The notes: generated from the letters alone by a model not told the origin. A stretch of 64,000 nucleotides of DNA from Salmonella enterica subsp. houtenae serovar Houten (GCA_900478215.1 LS483478.1:1798001-1862000); one strand, 5' to 3'. Counted from the stretch's first letter, positions 45,227-53,755 are shown. Translations and numbers: made by a program.

Positions 45227-45362
45227 GATTCTGCTCCACAAATAGCAAAAGATATACAGTGATGTGGCGCCACTATAAATTGTTATTTTATTATTTGCAA
45301 AAGGTAAAATATTAAATTTAATTATTAAAAATACGAATGGGAATAAAACGCATTAGCGCCAT

Positions 45363-45486
45363 TATATAGCCTACATAAATCAGGGGGCAGGCAGGCGGCG
45401 ACACAGCAAATCCCGAGAGCTTACATAATTCACTGAGGGAACGAAGAAAGCCAACGAACAGGTAGCTTGAAGTATGACGAATATAT
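45363..45486 (-). repeat. ERIC element
   Basis: About 124 bp match the ERIC consensus end to end: TATATAGCCTACATAAATCA on the left, the central GAGAGCTTACATAATTCACT, and GCTTGAAGTATGACGAATAT on the right. It lies between ftnA and yecR. A 64-codon open frame (45318-45512, minus) lies almost entirely inside it and is not a gene. The orientation given is arbitrary because the element is nearly palindromic. Confidence 0.88.
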
Positions 45487-45575
45487 AAATAAAGCAGAGC
45501 CAGCACTCTCATGCTGGCAATAGCGATCTGGCGCTATCCTTTATTGTGCGTGGTGTCGACGCTAATCCAGGAATC

Positions 45576-45911
45576 TTAATAATAAAGCGGCATTATTTGC
45601 GGGACGGCTACGCCCCGACATTGCCAGGAGAGGATAAATCGGGTGTTCAGACACAAAGAACCAGCATAAATGCTACAGGTTCCTACTGGCTGGCCAAACG
45701 AGACGGCATCGGCATAGCCCATTTGTTGACATTCGCGTGTAGCAGTTCCGTGAGAAACATAGTCGTCTGTCCGTGAGGTAAAAAATAGCGGCTGGTTATA
45801 CGTCAGGCGCACGATGCCGCTTATCGGGCTGGCGTCGCTGACTTGCGCTTGTCGAGTAATGGTGCATCCCGTCAGGGCTAGCACTGAAAGAGTAAAAATG
45901 AAAGGCTTCAT
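45576..45911 (-). CDS. yecR: YecR, flagellar-regulon lipoprotein
   Basis: YecR (111 aa) is a small lipoprotein: MKPFIFTLSVLALTGC gives a signal with lipobox LTGC. Four further cysteines occur in the mature part (RECQQMGYADAV, GTCSIYAGSLCL, WQCRG). In E. coli its expression depends on FlhDC, consistent with the location; function is unknown. A single ATG fits. Confidence 0.88.
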   Translation of the reverse strand: MKPFIFTLSVLALTGCTITRQAQVSDASPISGIVRLTYNQPLFFTSRTDDYVSHGTATRECQQMGYADAVSFGQPVGTCSIYAGSLCLNTRFILSWQCRGVAVPQIMPLYY

Positions 45912-46166
45912 ACAATCGCTCCGACAGTTCGGTATTGGACCATGCTACCTCGTGTCTTTCACTATCAATGGCTGGAATAACTCACGGATTCGCCTTGATT
46001 AAAGGTAACGGCAGGAAAGTGACAGCAGGAACAGAAAATTTGTGAGCGTCTTTTTGTTTTTTAAAACTTAGTTTCATTAAATTTGAAAGTAAGTTCGCAA
46101 AAGTGTAGTGTGGGTAAAATACCATGATTTACGCAGGCGTGTCCGCCTGCATTCAGGAGGAACACC

Positions 46167-46805
46167 ATGAAAATTGCACTGATGATGGAAAATAGTCAGG
46201 CCAGCAAAAACGCCATCATTTTTAACGAACTTAGCGCCGTCGCCAATGAGAAAGGATTTCCTGTCTTTAACGTCGGCATGTGCGATGAAAATGATCATCA
46301 CCTGACGTACATCCATTTAGGCATTATGGCGAGTATTCTGCTTAATTCAAAAGCTGTTGATTTTGTGGTCACTGGCTGCGGCACCGGTCAGGGTGCGCTC
46401 ATGTCGCTAAATATTCATCCGGGCGTCATTTGTGGTTATTGCATCGATCCGGCAGATGCTTTCCTGTTTGCGCAGATCAACAATGGCAACGCGTTGTCCC
46501 TGCCATTTGCGAAAGGCTTTGGCTGGGGCGCAGAGCTGAACGTGCGTTTCATCTTTGAAAAAGCGTTTACCGGGCGTAAAGGCGAGGGATATCCGCCTGA
46601 ACGCAAAGCGCCGCAGGTACGCAATGCGGGCATTTTGAACCAGGTTAAAGCTGCGGTCGTCAAAGAGAATTATCTGGATACGCTGCGGTCAATTGATCCT
46701 GAGCTGGTTAAAACAGCGGTTTCCGGGCCGCGTTTCCAGCAGTGTTTTTTTGAAAACGGCCAGAATAAAGAAATAGAAGCCTTTATACGTGAGATTCTGG
46801 GGTAA
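46167..46805 (+). CDS. RpiB/LacAB-family sugar-phosphate isomerase
   Basis: The 212-residue protein has the RpiB/LacA/LacB fold: N-terminal MKIALMMENSQASKNAIIFN and the active-site Cys loop VTGCGTGQGALMSLN, equivalent to the ICGTGIG of RpiB. RpiB enzymes interconvert ribose- or allose-5/6-phosphates; this branch is about 60 residues longer than classical RpiB (about 150), so the substrate is uncertain. An AGGAGG lies 8 nt upstream. The gene sits between yecR and yecJ, where I recall no counterpart in E. coli K-12, so it is probably an acquired single gene. Confidence 0.8.
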   Translation: MKIALMMENSQASKNAIIFNELSAVANEKGFPVFNVGMCDENDHHLTYIHLGIMASILLNSKAVDFVVTGCGTGQGALMSLNIHPGVICGYCIDPADAFLFAQINNGNALSLPFAKGFGWGAELNVRFIFEKAFTGRKGEGYPPERKAPQVRNAGILNQVKAAVVKENYLDTLRSIDPELVKTAVSGPRFQQCFFENGQNKEIEAFIREILG

Positions 46806-46837
46806 TGCCCGTCAGGCAAGACAGAGGTGTTTTGTTC

Positions 46838-46930
46838 CTGTCGCCAGGCATACTGTGCCGATAAAAAACCAGTGGCGACAGATTCTACCGCTGAGATACA
46901 GGCCAGAAACGGGGTAACTACCGTTTCTGG
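46838..46930. other. Two consecutive perfect hairpins between the isomerase gene and yecJ
   Basis: CTGTCGCCA (46838-46846) pairs with TGGCGACAG (46873-46881), and CCAGAAACGG (46903-46912) pairs with CCGTTTCTGG (46921-46930) around an 8-nt loop. Neither is followed by a real T-run. They may be a 3' end, an attenuator of yecJ, or part of a small RNA. Confidence 0.5.
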
Positions 46931-46973
46931 TTATGAATGGGTACTATGACGGCCTGACTATAAGGAGTTCATA

Positions 46974-47225
46974 ATGCCCCATACACTTAATGCCGACCAG
47001 GAACTGGTTTCTGACGTTGTCGCTTGTCAGTTGGTTATTAAACAGATTCTGGACGTAATCGATGTGATTGCGCCAGTAGAAGTACGTGAAAAAATGTCCA
47101 GCCAATTGAAAAGTATCGATTTTTCACATCATCCTGCCGCGGCCGATCCGGTCACGATGCGCGCCATCCAAAAAGCGATAGCGTTGATCGAACTGAAGTT
47201 TACGCCACAGGGGGAGTCTCACTAA
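46974..47225 (+). CDS. yecJ: YecJ, small DUF2766 protein
   Basis: YecJ (83 aa) matches the E. coli protein (LNADQELVSDVVACQLVIKQ; PVTMRAIQKAIALIELKFTP). It is helical, soluble and of unknown function. AAGGAG lies 7 nt before the ATG. A REP-type palindrome follows the stop codon. Confidence 0.88.
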   Translation: MPHTLNADQELVSDVVACQLVIKQILDVIDVIAPVEVREKMSSQLKSIDFSHHPAAADPVTMRAIQKAIALIELKFTPQGESH

Positions 47226-47241
47226 TAACCGCTGACTGCAG

Positions 47242-47273
47242 GCCGGATAAGCCGCTTCTCGTTGCTATCCGGC
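47242..47273. repeat. REP palindrome between yecJ and ftnB
   Basis: GCCGGATA-A-GC pairs with GC-TATCCGGC, a classical REP unit with a single-base bulge and an 11-nt loop. Confidence 0.75.
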
Positions 47274-47311
47274 ATAATAACGTCTCAATTTTGCCGTTCG
47301 GATAGTCGTTG

Positions 47312-47815
47312 TCAGTGGTGTTGATAAGTAACGACGTTAAGGAGATGCTGATCGGTTTGCGCCAGACACAATCCTGCTCGTTTAGCGCTGCGAACTTCTT
47401 CGAGAATGGTGTGTAAAAGTACGCCATCCTGCTGCTGCTCTTTTTTCAGGGTACGGAGGAAATCAAGCGTTGAGGCATCATTCAGCGCTTTCGCTTCGTC
47501 CGCAAGGCGTGACAGCGTGCTGGCTCGTTGTTGATAAGCCTCCAGCGTTCTCTGGAACAGTTCCTCCAGAGAACAGAGTTCATCGCCCGGAATGTCAATG
47601 GCTTTGACGATAGGGGTGGCGCCAGCGCTTTTCATAAAATTAAACATGCGCATCATTTGCGTCACGTTGCCTTGTGCCTGAGTACGAAGGAAAGTGGCGG
47701 TGCCTGTTAAACTGTGTTCAGAACACCATTCGCTTAGATGGAGGTAAAGATTTGATGCATAAAACTCAAGGTTCATTTGCGTGTTGAGTTTTTGAACCAT
47801 TCCTACAGTTGCCAT
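47312..47815 (-). CDS. ftnB: FtnB, ferritin-like protein
   Basis: FtnB (167 aa) is a second ferritin. The fold is the same as FtnA (MNLEFYASNLYLHLSEWCSE) but the second ferroxidase ligand set is changed (QAQGNVTQMMRMFNFMKSAG lacks the Glu-x-x-His of FtnA), so it is a non-canonical ferritin. In Salmonella it helps repair oxidised iron-sulfur clusters and resist macrophage stress. It begins with the ATG complementary to 47813-47815. Confidence 0.93.
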   Translation of the reverse strand: MATVGMVQKLNTQMNLEFYASNLYLHLSEWCSEHSLTGTATFLRTQAQGNVTQMMRMFNFMKSAGATPIVKAIDIPGDELCSLEELFQRTLEAYQQRASTLSRLADEAKALNDASTLDFLRTLKKEQQQDGVLLHTILEEVRSAKRAGLCLAQTDQHLLNVVTYQHH

Positions 47816-48369
47816 AACAATATCCTTATTTCCAGAAAGTGTTGATGTGCATGACAGACGAGAATGCAGCGGGCCGTTGTCACATTCTTACATCCATGCA
47901 CAATAAATACTCTTAGCAGAAGAACTCCGTTCCGCCAGTCCCTTATGCGATCTGATTTCCTGTTTATCGATCGGTAATGAGAATAGCTTGTCAATAAAAA
48001 TAAGAAAATCCTTAAATGCAATTGTTTAACTTTTTTTACATTTTCAGTGGTGTGATTTTTTCAGCAGTACTAATTTTTGTTGTGATGTAATAATTGTAAT
48101 CATTTGAAAAATAAAAGGTATATTATTATTCTTATAATTTATGAAACATTGTTTCAGATCACAGGATGGGACTTTCAAGCATGGTAATCTCAATAAAATA
48201 AACATTAGCCAATCTGGATATCACACGTATGAACGGTTGATGGCAAATTCACCTGTTTTTATAAAACAGCCGATTTTGCGGTAGATCATTTTTAATGTCA
48301 TTAATCATGCGGGCACGTTATTCGGATGAGCGCGATTTTGATGAGTGACACGTTAACAAGGAGCAGTCA
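47816..48369. promoter_or_regulatory. 554-bp AT-rich divergent region between ftnB and the DJ-1 gene
   Basis: Apart from promoters for the two flanking genes, the only distinct feature I see is the KdgR-like palindrome at 48142-48156. There is no credible ORF. The high A/T content in the middle (48010-48140) suggests an H-NS-bound or horizontally altered region. Confidence 0.5.
48142..48156. promoter_or_regulatory. KdgR-like operator (15-bp perfect dyad)
   Basis: TGAAACATTGTTTCA is a perfect inverted repeat of TGAAAC around ATT, matching the core of the enterobacterial KdgR box (TGAAACaNNGTTTCA type). It lies 214 bp before the DJ-1-like gene and 327 bp before divergent ftnB. Confidence 0.5.
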
Positions 48370-48927
48370 ATGAAAAAGGTCGCGGTGCTGCTGGCGCCAG
48401 GATTTGAAGAGGCAGAGGCCATTGTTACTATTGATATCCTGCGGCGTTTGCATATCGACGTCGAAACGCTGGCGTGCGCTGAATCACGGGCGGTAGTGAG
48501 CTACCATGATATTCCCATGGTGGCGGACAGCACGCTGAGTGAACGTCAGCAGGCGATTTTCGATGCCGTGGTTCTGCCGGGCGGCCCGCAGGGTAGCGCC
48601 AGCCTGGCCGCTAATCCGGCGGTGATCGCTTTCGTTGCCCGTCATGATGCGGAAGGCAAATTAATTTGTCCTATTTGTTCCGCTGCGGCAAGGGTACTGG
48701 GCACCCACGGATTGCTGAAGGGGCGTCGTTATGTCTGTTCCGGCGATCTGTGGAAAGCGATTCAGGAAGGCGTTTATGTGGATGCGCCCGTAGTTGAAGA
48801 CGGCAATCTAATCAGCGGTAAAGGTTTGGGCCATGTCTTTAATTTCGCGCTAACGCTTTCCGCCAGATTGTTGGGCGACGACGCGCCGGTTCGCGAACAA
48901 GCCGACCATATCTATCATCCCTGGTAA
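48370..48927 (+). CDS. DJ-1/PfpI/ThiJ-family protein
   Basis: The 185-residue protein has the DJ-1 fold: MKKVAVLLAPGFEEAEAIVT (strand 1 and the conserved Glu), VVLPGGPQGSASL, and the nucleophile elbow LICPICSAAARVLG with the reactive Cys. Such proteins act as glyoxalase III/deglycase-like enzymes, chaperones or amidases; YajL and ThiJ are relatives. AAGGAG lies 8 nt before the ATG. It sits between ftnB and otsBA where E. coli has the araFGH operon, so it replaces or displaced those genes. Confidence 0.82.
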   Translation: MKKVAVLLAPGFEEAEAIVTIDILRRLHIDVETLACAESRAVVSYHDIPMVADSTLSERQQAIFDAVVLPGGPQGSASLAANPAVIAFVARHDAEGKLICPICSAAARVLGTHGLLKGRRYVCSGDLWKAIQEGVYVDAPVVEDGNLISGKGLGHVFNFALTLSARLLGDDAPVREQADHIYHPW

Positions 48928-48957
48928 TCGTTGTTCGCCCAGGGAAAAACAGTAAAT

Positions 48958-49217
48958 GCGATCATTCTGGCTTCGCGTATGGCCAGCGGTCAGCCAATGA
49001 CCTCCCGGGGGTATAAGTTAATCGTGATCTCAGCGTGCGTATTAGGGGAGAGGCCCCTGTAAGGCAGTATCGGAAAAGTCTCATATCTGGTCGTGGCGTA
49101 CTGATATTAGGGACGCTGGAGAACGCGATGAATCTGCCCAATATGTCACCTTTTGGGCAGTATGCGGTTCGCGGCTTAATCCTTCTGGCAGTAGCCATCG
49201 GCGACAATGATAGGTAA
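48958..49217 (+). pseudogene. araH: Remnant of araH (L-arabinose ABC permease), 3' end only
   Basis: The translation reads IILASRMASGQPMTSRGYKL, then VISACVLGE, a stop (TAA at 49060-49062), GSIGKVSYLVVAY, and after a frameshift ILGTLENAMNL with a tail SPFGQYAVRGLILLAVAI. This aligns to the last about 90 residues of E. coli AraH (GIILASRMTSGQPMTSIGYE and so on). It has at least one stop and one frameshift, and no upstream part. In E. coli araH lies directly before otsBA, so it is a deletion scar of araFGH. Confidence 0.85.
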
Positions 49218-49272
49218 AAAGCGAAGCGTATAATTCGATGAATTAACATTTAACTTAACAGTATAGCTCCAT

Positions 49273-49306
49273 GCCATCGCCAGTTGCTACCCCGGCTGGC
49301 GATGGC
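49273..49306 (+). terminator. Hairpin between the araH remnant and otsB
   Basis: An 11-bp perfect stem GCCATCGCCAG/CTGGCGATGGC with a 12-nt loop, followed by CTTTC. It is probably the surviving araFGH terminator. Confidence 0.6.
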
Positions 49307-49400
49307 CTTTCTAAATGGCGAGCAGCGTCACACTGTCTATACTTACATGACTAATGAGACCGTTTGTGAGTCTCAATATGATGATAAGGAGGAGACCAGG

Positions 49401-50204
49401 GTGGCAGAACCGTTAACCGTATCCCCCGAACTCACTGCGAACTATGCGTATTTTTTTGACCTTGATGGCACATTGGCAGAGATAAAGCCTCATCCCGATC
49501 AGGTAGCGGTACCGCATAAGATCCTTCAGTTGTTAGACCGTCTCGCGGCGCACAACGCAGGGGCACTGGCATTGATTTCAGGGCGTTCAATGACTGAGCT
49601 GGATGCTTTGGCGAAACCCTTTCGCTTTCCGCTTGCTGGCGTTCACGGGGCAGAGCGTCGTGACATCAATGGTAAAACCCATATCGTTCGGCTTCCTGAA
49701 GCGGTAGTCCGTGAGGTGGAGGCGTTATTACGTTCGACGCTTGTAGCGCTGCCCGGGGCGGAGCTGGAGGCGAAGGGCATGGCGTTTGCGCTGCACTACC
49801 GTCAGGCTCCGGAGCATGAAGCGGCGCTGTTGGCGCTTGCGCAACACGTTACGCAGCACTGGCCGCAACTGGCGTTGCAGCCCGGTAAATGCGTTGTGGA
49901 AATTAAACCTAAGGGAACCAATAAAGGCGAAGCGATTGCCGCCTTTATGCAGGAGGCGCCCTTTGCGGGACGGATTCCCGTTTTTGTGGGCGACGATTTG
50001 ACCGATGAGGCTGGCTTTGGCGTGGTGAATCACGCCGGCGGAATTTCCATAAAAGTGGGCGTCGGGGCAACCCAGGCGGCATGGCGGCTGGAAAGCGTAC
50101 CCGATGTCTGGCGCTGGCTGGAGGAAATCAATTATCCACAACAAGAACAACAAGTAATGAATAACAGGAGAGATGGCTATGAGTCGTTTAGTCGTAGTAT
50201 CTAA
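49401..50204 (+). CDS. otsB: OtsB, trehalose-6-phosphate phosphatase
   Basis: OtsB removes phosphate from trehalose-6-phosphate to give the osmoprotectant trehalose. The 267-residue HAD protein has the nucleophile motif FFDLDGTLAE (Asp20, Asp22), LISGRSM (motif II) and PVFVGDDLTDEAGF (motif IV). The start is GTG at 49401, which follows AAGGAGG and gives the E. coli/Salmonella length; the frame is open 39 codons upstream. The 3' end overlaps otsA by 26 bp. The operon is sigma-S controlled in related species. Confidence 0.96.
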   Translation: MAEPLTVSPELTANYAYFFDLDGTLAEIKPHPDQVAVPHKILQLLDRLAAHNAGALALISGRSMTELDALAKPFRFPLAGVHGAERRDINGKTHIVRLPEAVVREVEALLRSTLVALPGAELEAKGMAFALHYRQAPEHEAALLALAQHVTQHWPQLALQPGKCVVEIKPKGTNKGEAIAAFMQEAPFAGRIPVFVGDDLTDEAGFGVVNHAGGISIKVGVGATQAAWRLESVPDVWRWLEEINYPQQEQQVMNNRRDGYESFSRSI

Positions 50205-51600
50205 TCGAATTGCCCCCCCGGATAATAAAGGCGGCGCCGGCGGCCTCGCCGTTGGCGTGCTTGGCGCGCTAAAAGCGGCTGGCGGGTTGTGGTTCGGCTG
50301 GAGTGGCGAGACAGGTAACGAGGATGAGCCATTAAAAAAGGTGACAAAAGGTAATATAACCTGGGCATCGTTTAACCTGAGTGAACAAGATTACGAAGAT
50401 TATTACTGTCAATTTTCCAATGCGGTTCTCTGGCCTGCGTTCCACTATCGTCTGGACCTGGTACAGTTTCAGCGGCCCGCATGGGAAGGCTATATGCGGG
50501 TTAATGCGTTATTAGCCGATAAGTTATTGCCTCTCATTAAAGAGGGCGACATCATTTGGGTGCATGACTACCATCTATTACCGTTTGCCAGCGAGCTGCG
50601 TAAACGCGGCGTGAACAACCGAATTGGTTTTTTCCTGCATATTCCATTCCCGACCCCGGAGATTTTTAACGCCTTACCGCCGCATGATGAACTGCTGGAG
50701 CAGTTGTGTGACTTTGATCTGCTAGGGTTCCAGACGGAAAATGATCGCCTGGCTTTTCTGGATAGCCTTTCGAGTCAAACTCGAGTCACGATGCGCAGCG
50801 GCAAGCAGCATATCGCGTGGGGTAAAGACTTCCAGACAGAAGTGTATCCTATCGGTATTGAGCCCGATGAGATTGCCCTACAGGCTGCCGGGCCGTTGCC
50901 GCCTAAACTGGCGCAGCTCAAAGCGGAACTGAAAAATGTGAAGAATATTTTTTCCGTTGAGCGGCTGGATTATTCGAAAGGGCTGCCGGAACGCTTTCTG
51001 GCGTATGAAGCGCTACTGGAAAACTATCCGCAGCACCGGGGAAAAATTCGTTATACCCAGATTGCGCCTACGTCACGCGGCGAAGTACAGGCATACCAGG
51101 ATATTCGCCACCAGCTTGAGACGGAAGCAGGCCGTATTAATGGGAAATATGGACAACTGGGCTGGACGCCGCTCTATTATCTGAATCAGCATTTTGATCG
51201 TAAGCTGTTAATGAAGATATTCCGTTACTCAGATGTTGGGCTTGTCACCCCGTTGCGTGACGGGATGAATCTGGTGGCGAAAGAGTTTGTCGCTGCGCAG
51301 GATCCTGCTAACCCTGGCGTATTGGTACTGTCACAGTTTGCCGGTGCGGCGAATGAACTGACGTCGGCGTTAATCGTCAATCCTTACGATCGGGATGACG
51401 TGGCGGCGGCGCTCAATCGTGCCCTAACGATGCCGCTTGCCGAGCGTATTTCGCGTCATGCGGAAATGCTCGCCGTGCTCGTTAAAAATGACATTAACCG
51501 CTGGCAGGAGCGTTTTATTCATGACCTAAAGGAGGTCACGCCGCGCAGCGCTGAGCGTCAGCAGCAGAATAAAGTGGCGACATTCCCTAAGCTGGCCTGA
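50179..51600 (+). CDS. otsA: OtsA, trehalose-6-phosphate synthase
   Basis: OtsA joins UDP-glucose and glucose-6-phosphate. The 473-residue GT20 (GT-B fold) enzyme shows the N-terminal glucose-6-P loop SRLVVVSNRIAPP and GGAGGLAVG, the HDYHLLPFASELR segment, SVERLDYSKGLPERF in the middle and the UDP-glucose region TPLRDGMNLVAKEFVAAQ. The ATG at 50179 gives the known length; another in-frame ATG lies two codons earlier. It overlaps the otsB 3' end, so expression is coupled. Confidence 0.96.
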   Translation: MSRLVVVSNRIAPPDNKGGAGGLAVGVLGALKAAGGLWFGWSGETGNEDEPLKKVTKGNITWASFNLSEQDYEDYYCQFSNAVLWPAFHYRLDLVQFQRPAWEGYMRVNALLADKLLPLIKEGDIIWVHDYHLLPFASELRKRGVNNRIGFFLHIPFPTPEIFNALPPHDELLEQLCDFDLLGFQTENDRLAFLDSLSSQTRVTMRSGKQHIAWGKDFQTEVYPIGIEPDEIALQAAGPLPPKLAQLKAELKNVKNIFSVERLDYSKGLPERFLAYEALLENYPQHRGKIRYTQIAPTSRGEVQAYQDIRHQLETEAGRINGKYGQLGWTPLYYLNQHFDRKLLMKIFRYSDVGLVTPLRDGMNLVAKEFVAAQDPANPGVLVLSQFAGAANELTSALIVNPYDRDDVAAALNRALTMPLAERISRHAEMLAVLVKNDINRWQERFIHDLKEVTPRSAERQQQNKVATFPKLA

Positions 51601-51617
51601 TATGTCGCGAGGGGCGA

Positions 51618-52046
51618 CTAGTCGCCCGCTAACGGCACCAACAACACATCTACCTGGCTGGCGCTAACGACACTTTTTGCTGAGCAGGACGCACGCGAAA
51701 AGAAACTGTGGTTATGGTTGCCGCAAATGACCAGATCAACATGGTGTTTGCGGCACACATCTAAAATATGCGGGCTTAGCTCACCATAAGTGATGAAGGT
51801 TCGTTCAATCGGGTAGTTCGCTTTCTCTCCCAGCGCCTTAAGAAAATTCTCAGTCTCCTCATGCATAACCGCGCGTAAATCCTCCATCATGGGCGCGGCG
51901 AACTGGTTATACAGCTCAGGATCGGAAGCAAGGGTAATCAGACTTATTTTTGCCAGAACAGGGCGGGCGATAGAGACTGCTTTAGCCACTAGCTGGTGGC
52001 TTTCCGGGGTGACGGCAACGGCGACAAGAATATGGGTGTAGCTCAT
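51618..52046 (-). CDS. uspC: UspC, universal stress protein
   Basis: UspC (142 aa) is a UspA-family protein: MSYTHILVAVAVTPESHQLV and the nucleotide-binding-like VDLVICGNHNHSFFSRA-SCS. In E. coli it aids motility/adhesion balance and scaffolds KdpD under salt stress. The ATG at 52046 is chosen over a start 23 codons upstream. Its TAG stop is part of a 16-bp perfect palindrome shared with the end of otsA. Confidence 0.93.
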   Translation of the reverse strand: MSYTHILVAVAVTPESHQLVAKAVSIARPVLAKISLITLASDPELYNQFAAPMMEDLRAVMHEETENFLKALGEKANYPIERTFITYGELSPHILDVCRKHHVDLVICGNHNHSFFSRASCSAKSVVSASQVDVLLVPLAGD

Positions 52047-52832
52047 AACTCGCTCCTTTATTGCAAGAATATGAGGTTGTTCTTTAGCTTTACTCTGTTT
52101 ATCGCATTTCTGCAATGTGGCAATACCACAATAATGTGAAGGACATCATAATTAACTATTAATTATTCTTATGAAAAGAATAGTGTCATAGGCCGTTTTT
52201 TACGCAACATCGATACACCTTGATTAAACGGATGAATAATGAAAGCTAAAAGTTAAATTAATTGAGCTTGTTTTTGGTGTGATCAGACTTATGCTGGAGT
52301 ATGATTAATTAATAATATTTAATATTTAAGCTGCTGTTTACTAAAGGTAAAATTAAAATGTTTCTATAATAGAAATAATGGCGCGTTATCTATTACCTTA
52401 CCGTTATTTTAACAGAGAGAAACAAAAAACAATTTGGTGTTGACGTCCCCCTATTCAGCAGAGTGGAATAGAAAAAGTGAACATTAGGTGATTAAATAAA
52501 CAAAATAAAAGCCATGCTGATGGTTTTATCGTAAGTATTCCGTTAAATTATGTGATATGTGTCACATATTTTCTAAAATCGCCGTCCCGCTCCGTTGTAT
52601 GTCACGAGGCTGACGAGTAGAGTTGCGTCGAATTAGGAAAAATCTTAGGCATTTGTAATAATTTATGTAAACGTGTAAGGCGAATCCCGACGGGAGGCTG
52701 TGTTATACGTCACAATGTCTGAGCGCTGATATGCATTTGACCTTTTTGCTTCTTTTACCGGGCCTTCCCGGCGACATCACGGGGTGCGGCTACGCCGCAC
52801 AAAAATAAAGTTGGTTATTCTGGATGGGAACA
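52047..52832 (+). promoter_or_regulatory. flhDC master-operon control region
   Basis: The 786-bp region between uspC and flhD is the known target of many motility regulators (CRP, RcsAB, HilD, LrhA, RtsB, H-NS). It is AT-rich to about 52600. The clearest site is a perfect CRP operator at 52551-52566. The 5' leader ends with two compact hairpins (52758-52771 and 52784-52800). No ORF of note is present. Confidence 0.8.
52551..52566 (+). promoter_or_regulatory. CRP-cAMP binding site upstream of flhD
   Basis: TGTGATATGTGTCACA matches TGTGA-N6-TCACA perfectly, 267 bp before the flhD ATG. CRP activation of flhDC explains catabolite control of motility. Confidence 0.85.
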
Positions 52833-53174
52833 ATGCATACATCCGAGTTGCTAAAACACATTTATGACATCAATTTGTCATATTTACTCCTTGCACAGCG
52901 TTTGATCGTCCAGGACAAAGCATCTGCGATGTTCCGCCTCGGTATCAACGAAGAGATGGCAAACACACTGGGTGCGTTGACCCTGCCGCAGATGGTCAAA
53001 CTGGCGGAGACGAATCAGTTGGTTTGTCATTTCCGGTTTGACGATCATCAGACGATCACCCGTTTGACTCAGGATTCGCGCGTCGACGATTTACAGCAGA
53101 TTCACACAGGTATCATGCTTTCAACGCGCCTGCTCAATGAAGCGGACGATACGGCGCGTAAGAAAAGGGCATGA
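52833..53174 (+). CDS. flhD: FlhD, flagellar master regulator subunit
   Basis: FlhD (113 aa) forms the FlhD4C2 complex that activates class 2 flagellar promoters, including those of fliE, fliF, fliA and fliD in this window. It starts [20 protein letters not shown] and has the helical dimer core with [20 protein letters not shown]. An alternative ATG three codons upstream (52824) has no better ribosome-binding site. The stop lies 2 bp before flhC. Confidence 0.95.
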
Positions 53175-53176
53175 TA

Positions 53177-53755
53177 ATGAGTGAAAAAAGCATTGTTCAG
53201 GAAGCTCGCGATATCCAGTTGGCGATGGAGTTGATTAATCTTGGCGCTCGTCTGCAAATGCTGGAAAGCGAAACACAGCTCAGCCGTGGTCGTCTCATCA
53301 GGCTGTACAAAGAGTTACGCGGCAGCCCGCCGCCTAAAGGGATGCTGCCATTTTCGACAGACTGGTTTATGACCTGGGAGCAAAATATTCATGCCTCCAT
53401 GTTCTGCAACGCCTGGCAATTTTTACTGAAGACCGGCTTATGCAGCGGTGTGGATGCGGTGATTAAAGCTTATCGGCTTTATCTTGAGCAGTGTCCGCAA
53501 CCGCCAGAAGGGCCGTTGTTGGCGCTGACCCGCGCATGGACTCTGGTGCGTTTTGTCGAAAGCGGATTGCTCGAATTGTCGAGCTGTAACTGCTGCGGCG
53601 GAAACTTTATTACCCATGCGCATCAGCCCGTGGGCAGCTTTGCGTGTAGTTTATGCCAGCCGCCATCCCGCGCAGTAAAAAGACGTAAACTTTCCCGAGA
53701 TGCTGCCGATATTATTCCACAACTGCTGGATGAACAGATCGAACAGGCTGTTTAA
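53177..53755 (+). CDS. flhC: FlhC, flagellar master regulator subunit
   Basis: FlhC (192 aa) provides the DNA-binding part of FlhD4C2. The zinc-binding cysteines are visible as CNCCGGNF and FACSLCQPP near residues 136-162. It starts [20 protein letters not shown]. The ATG at 53177 gives the known length; the frame is open two codons earlier. It is the target of FliT and YdiV. Confidence 0.95.

Noticed and set aside
45318..45512. 64-codon open frame on the minus strand between ftnA and yecR
   Set aside because: Most of it lies within an ERIC repeat; the translation is the known chance reading of that repeat and there is no ribosome-binding site.
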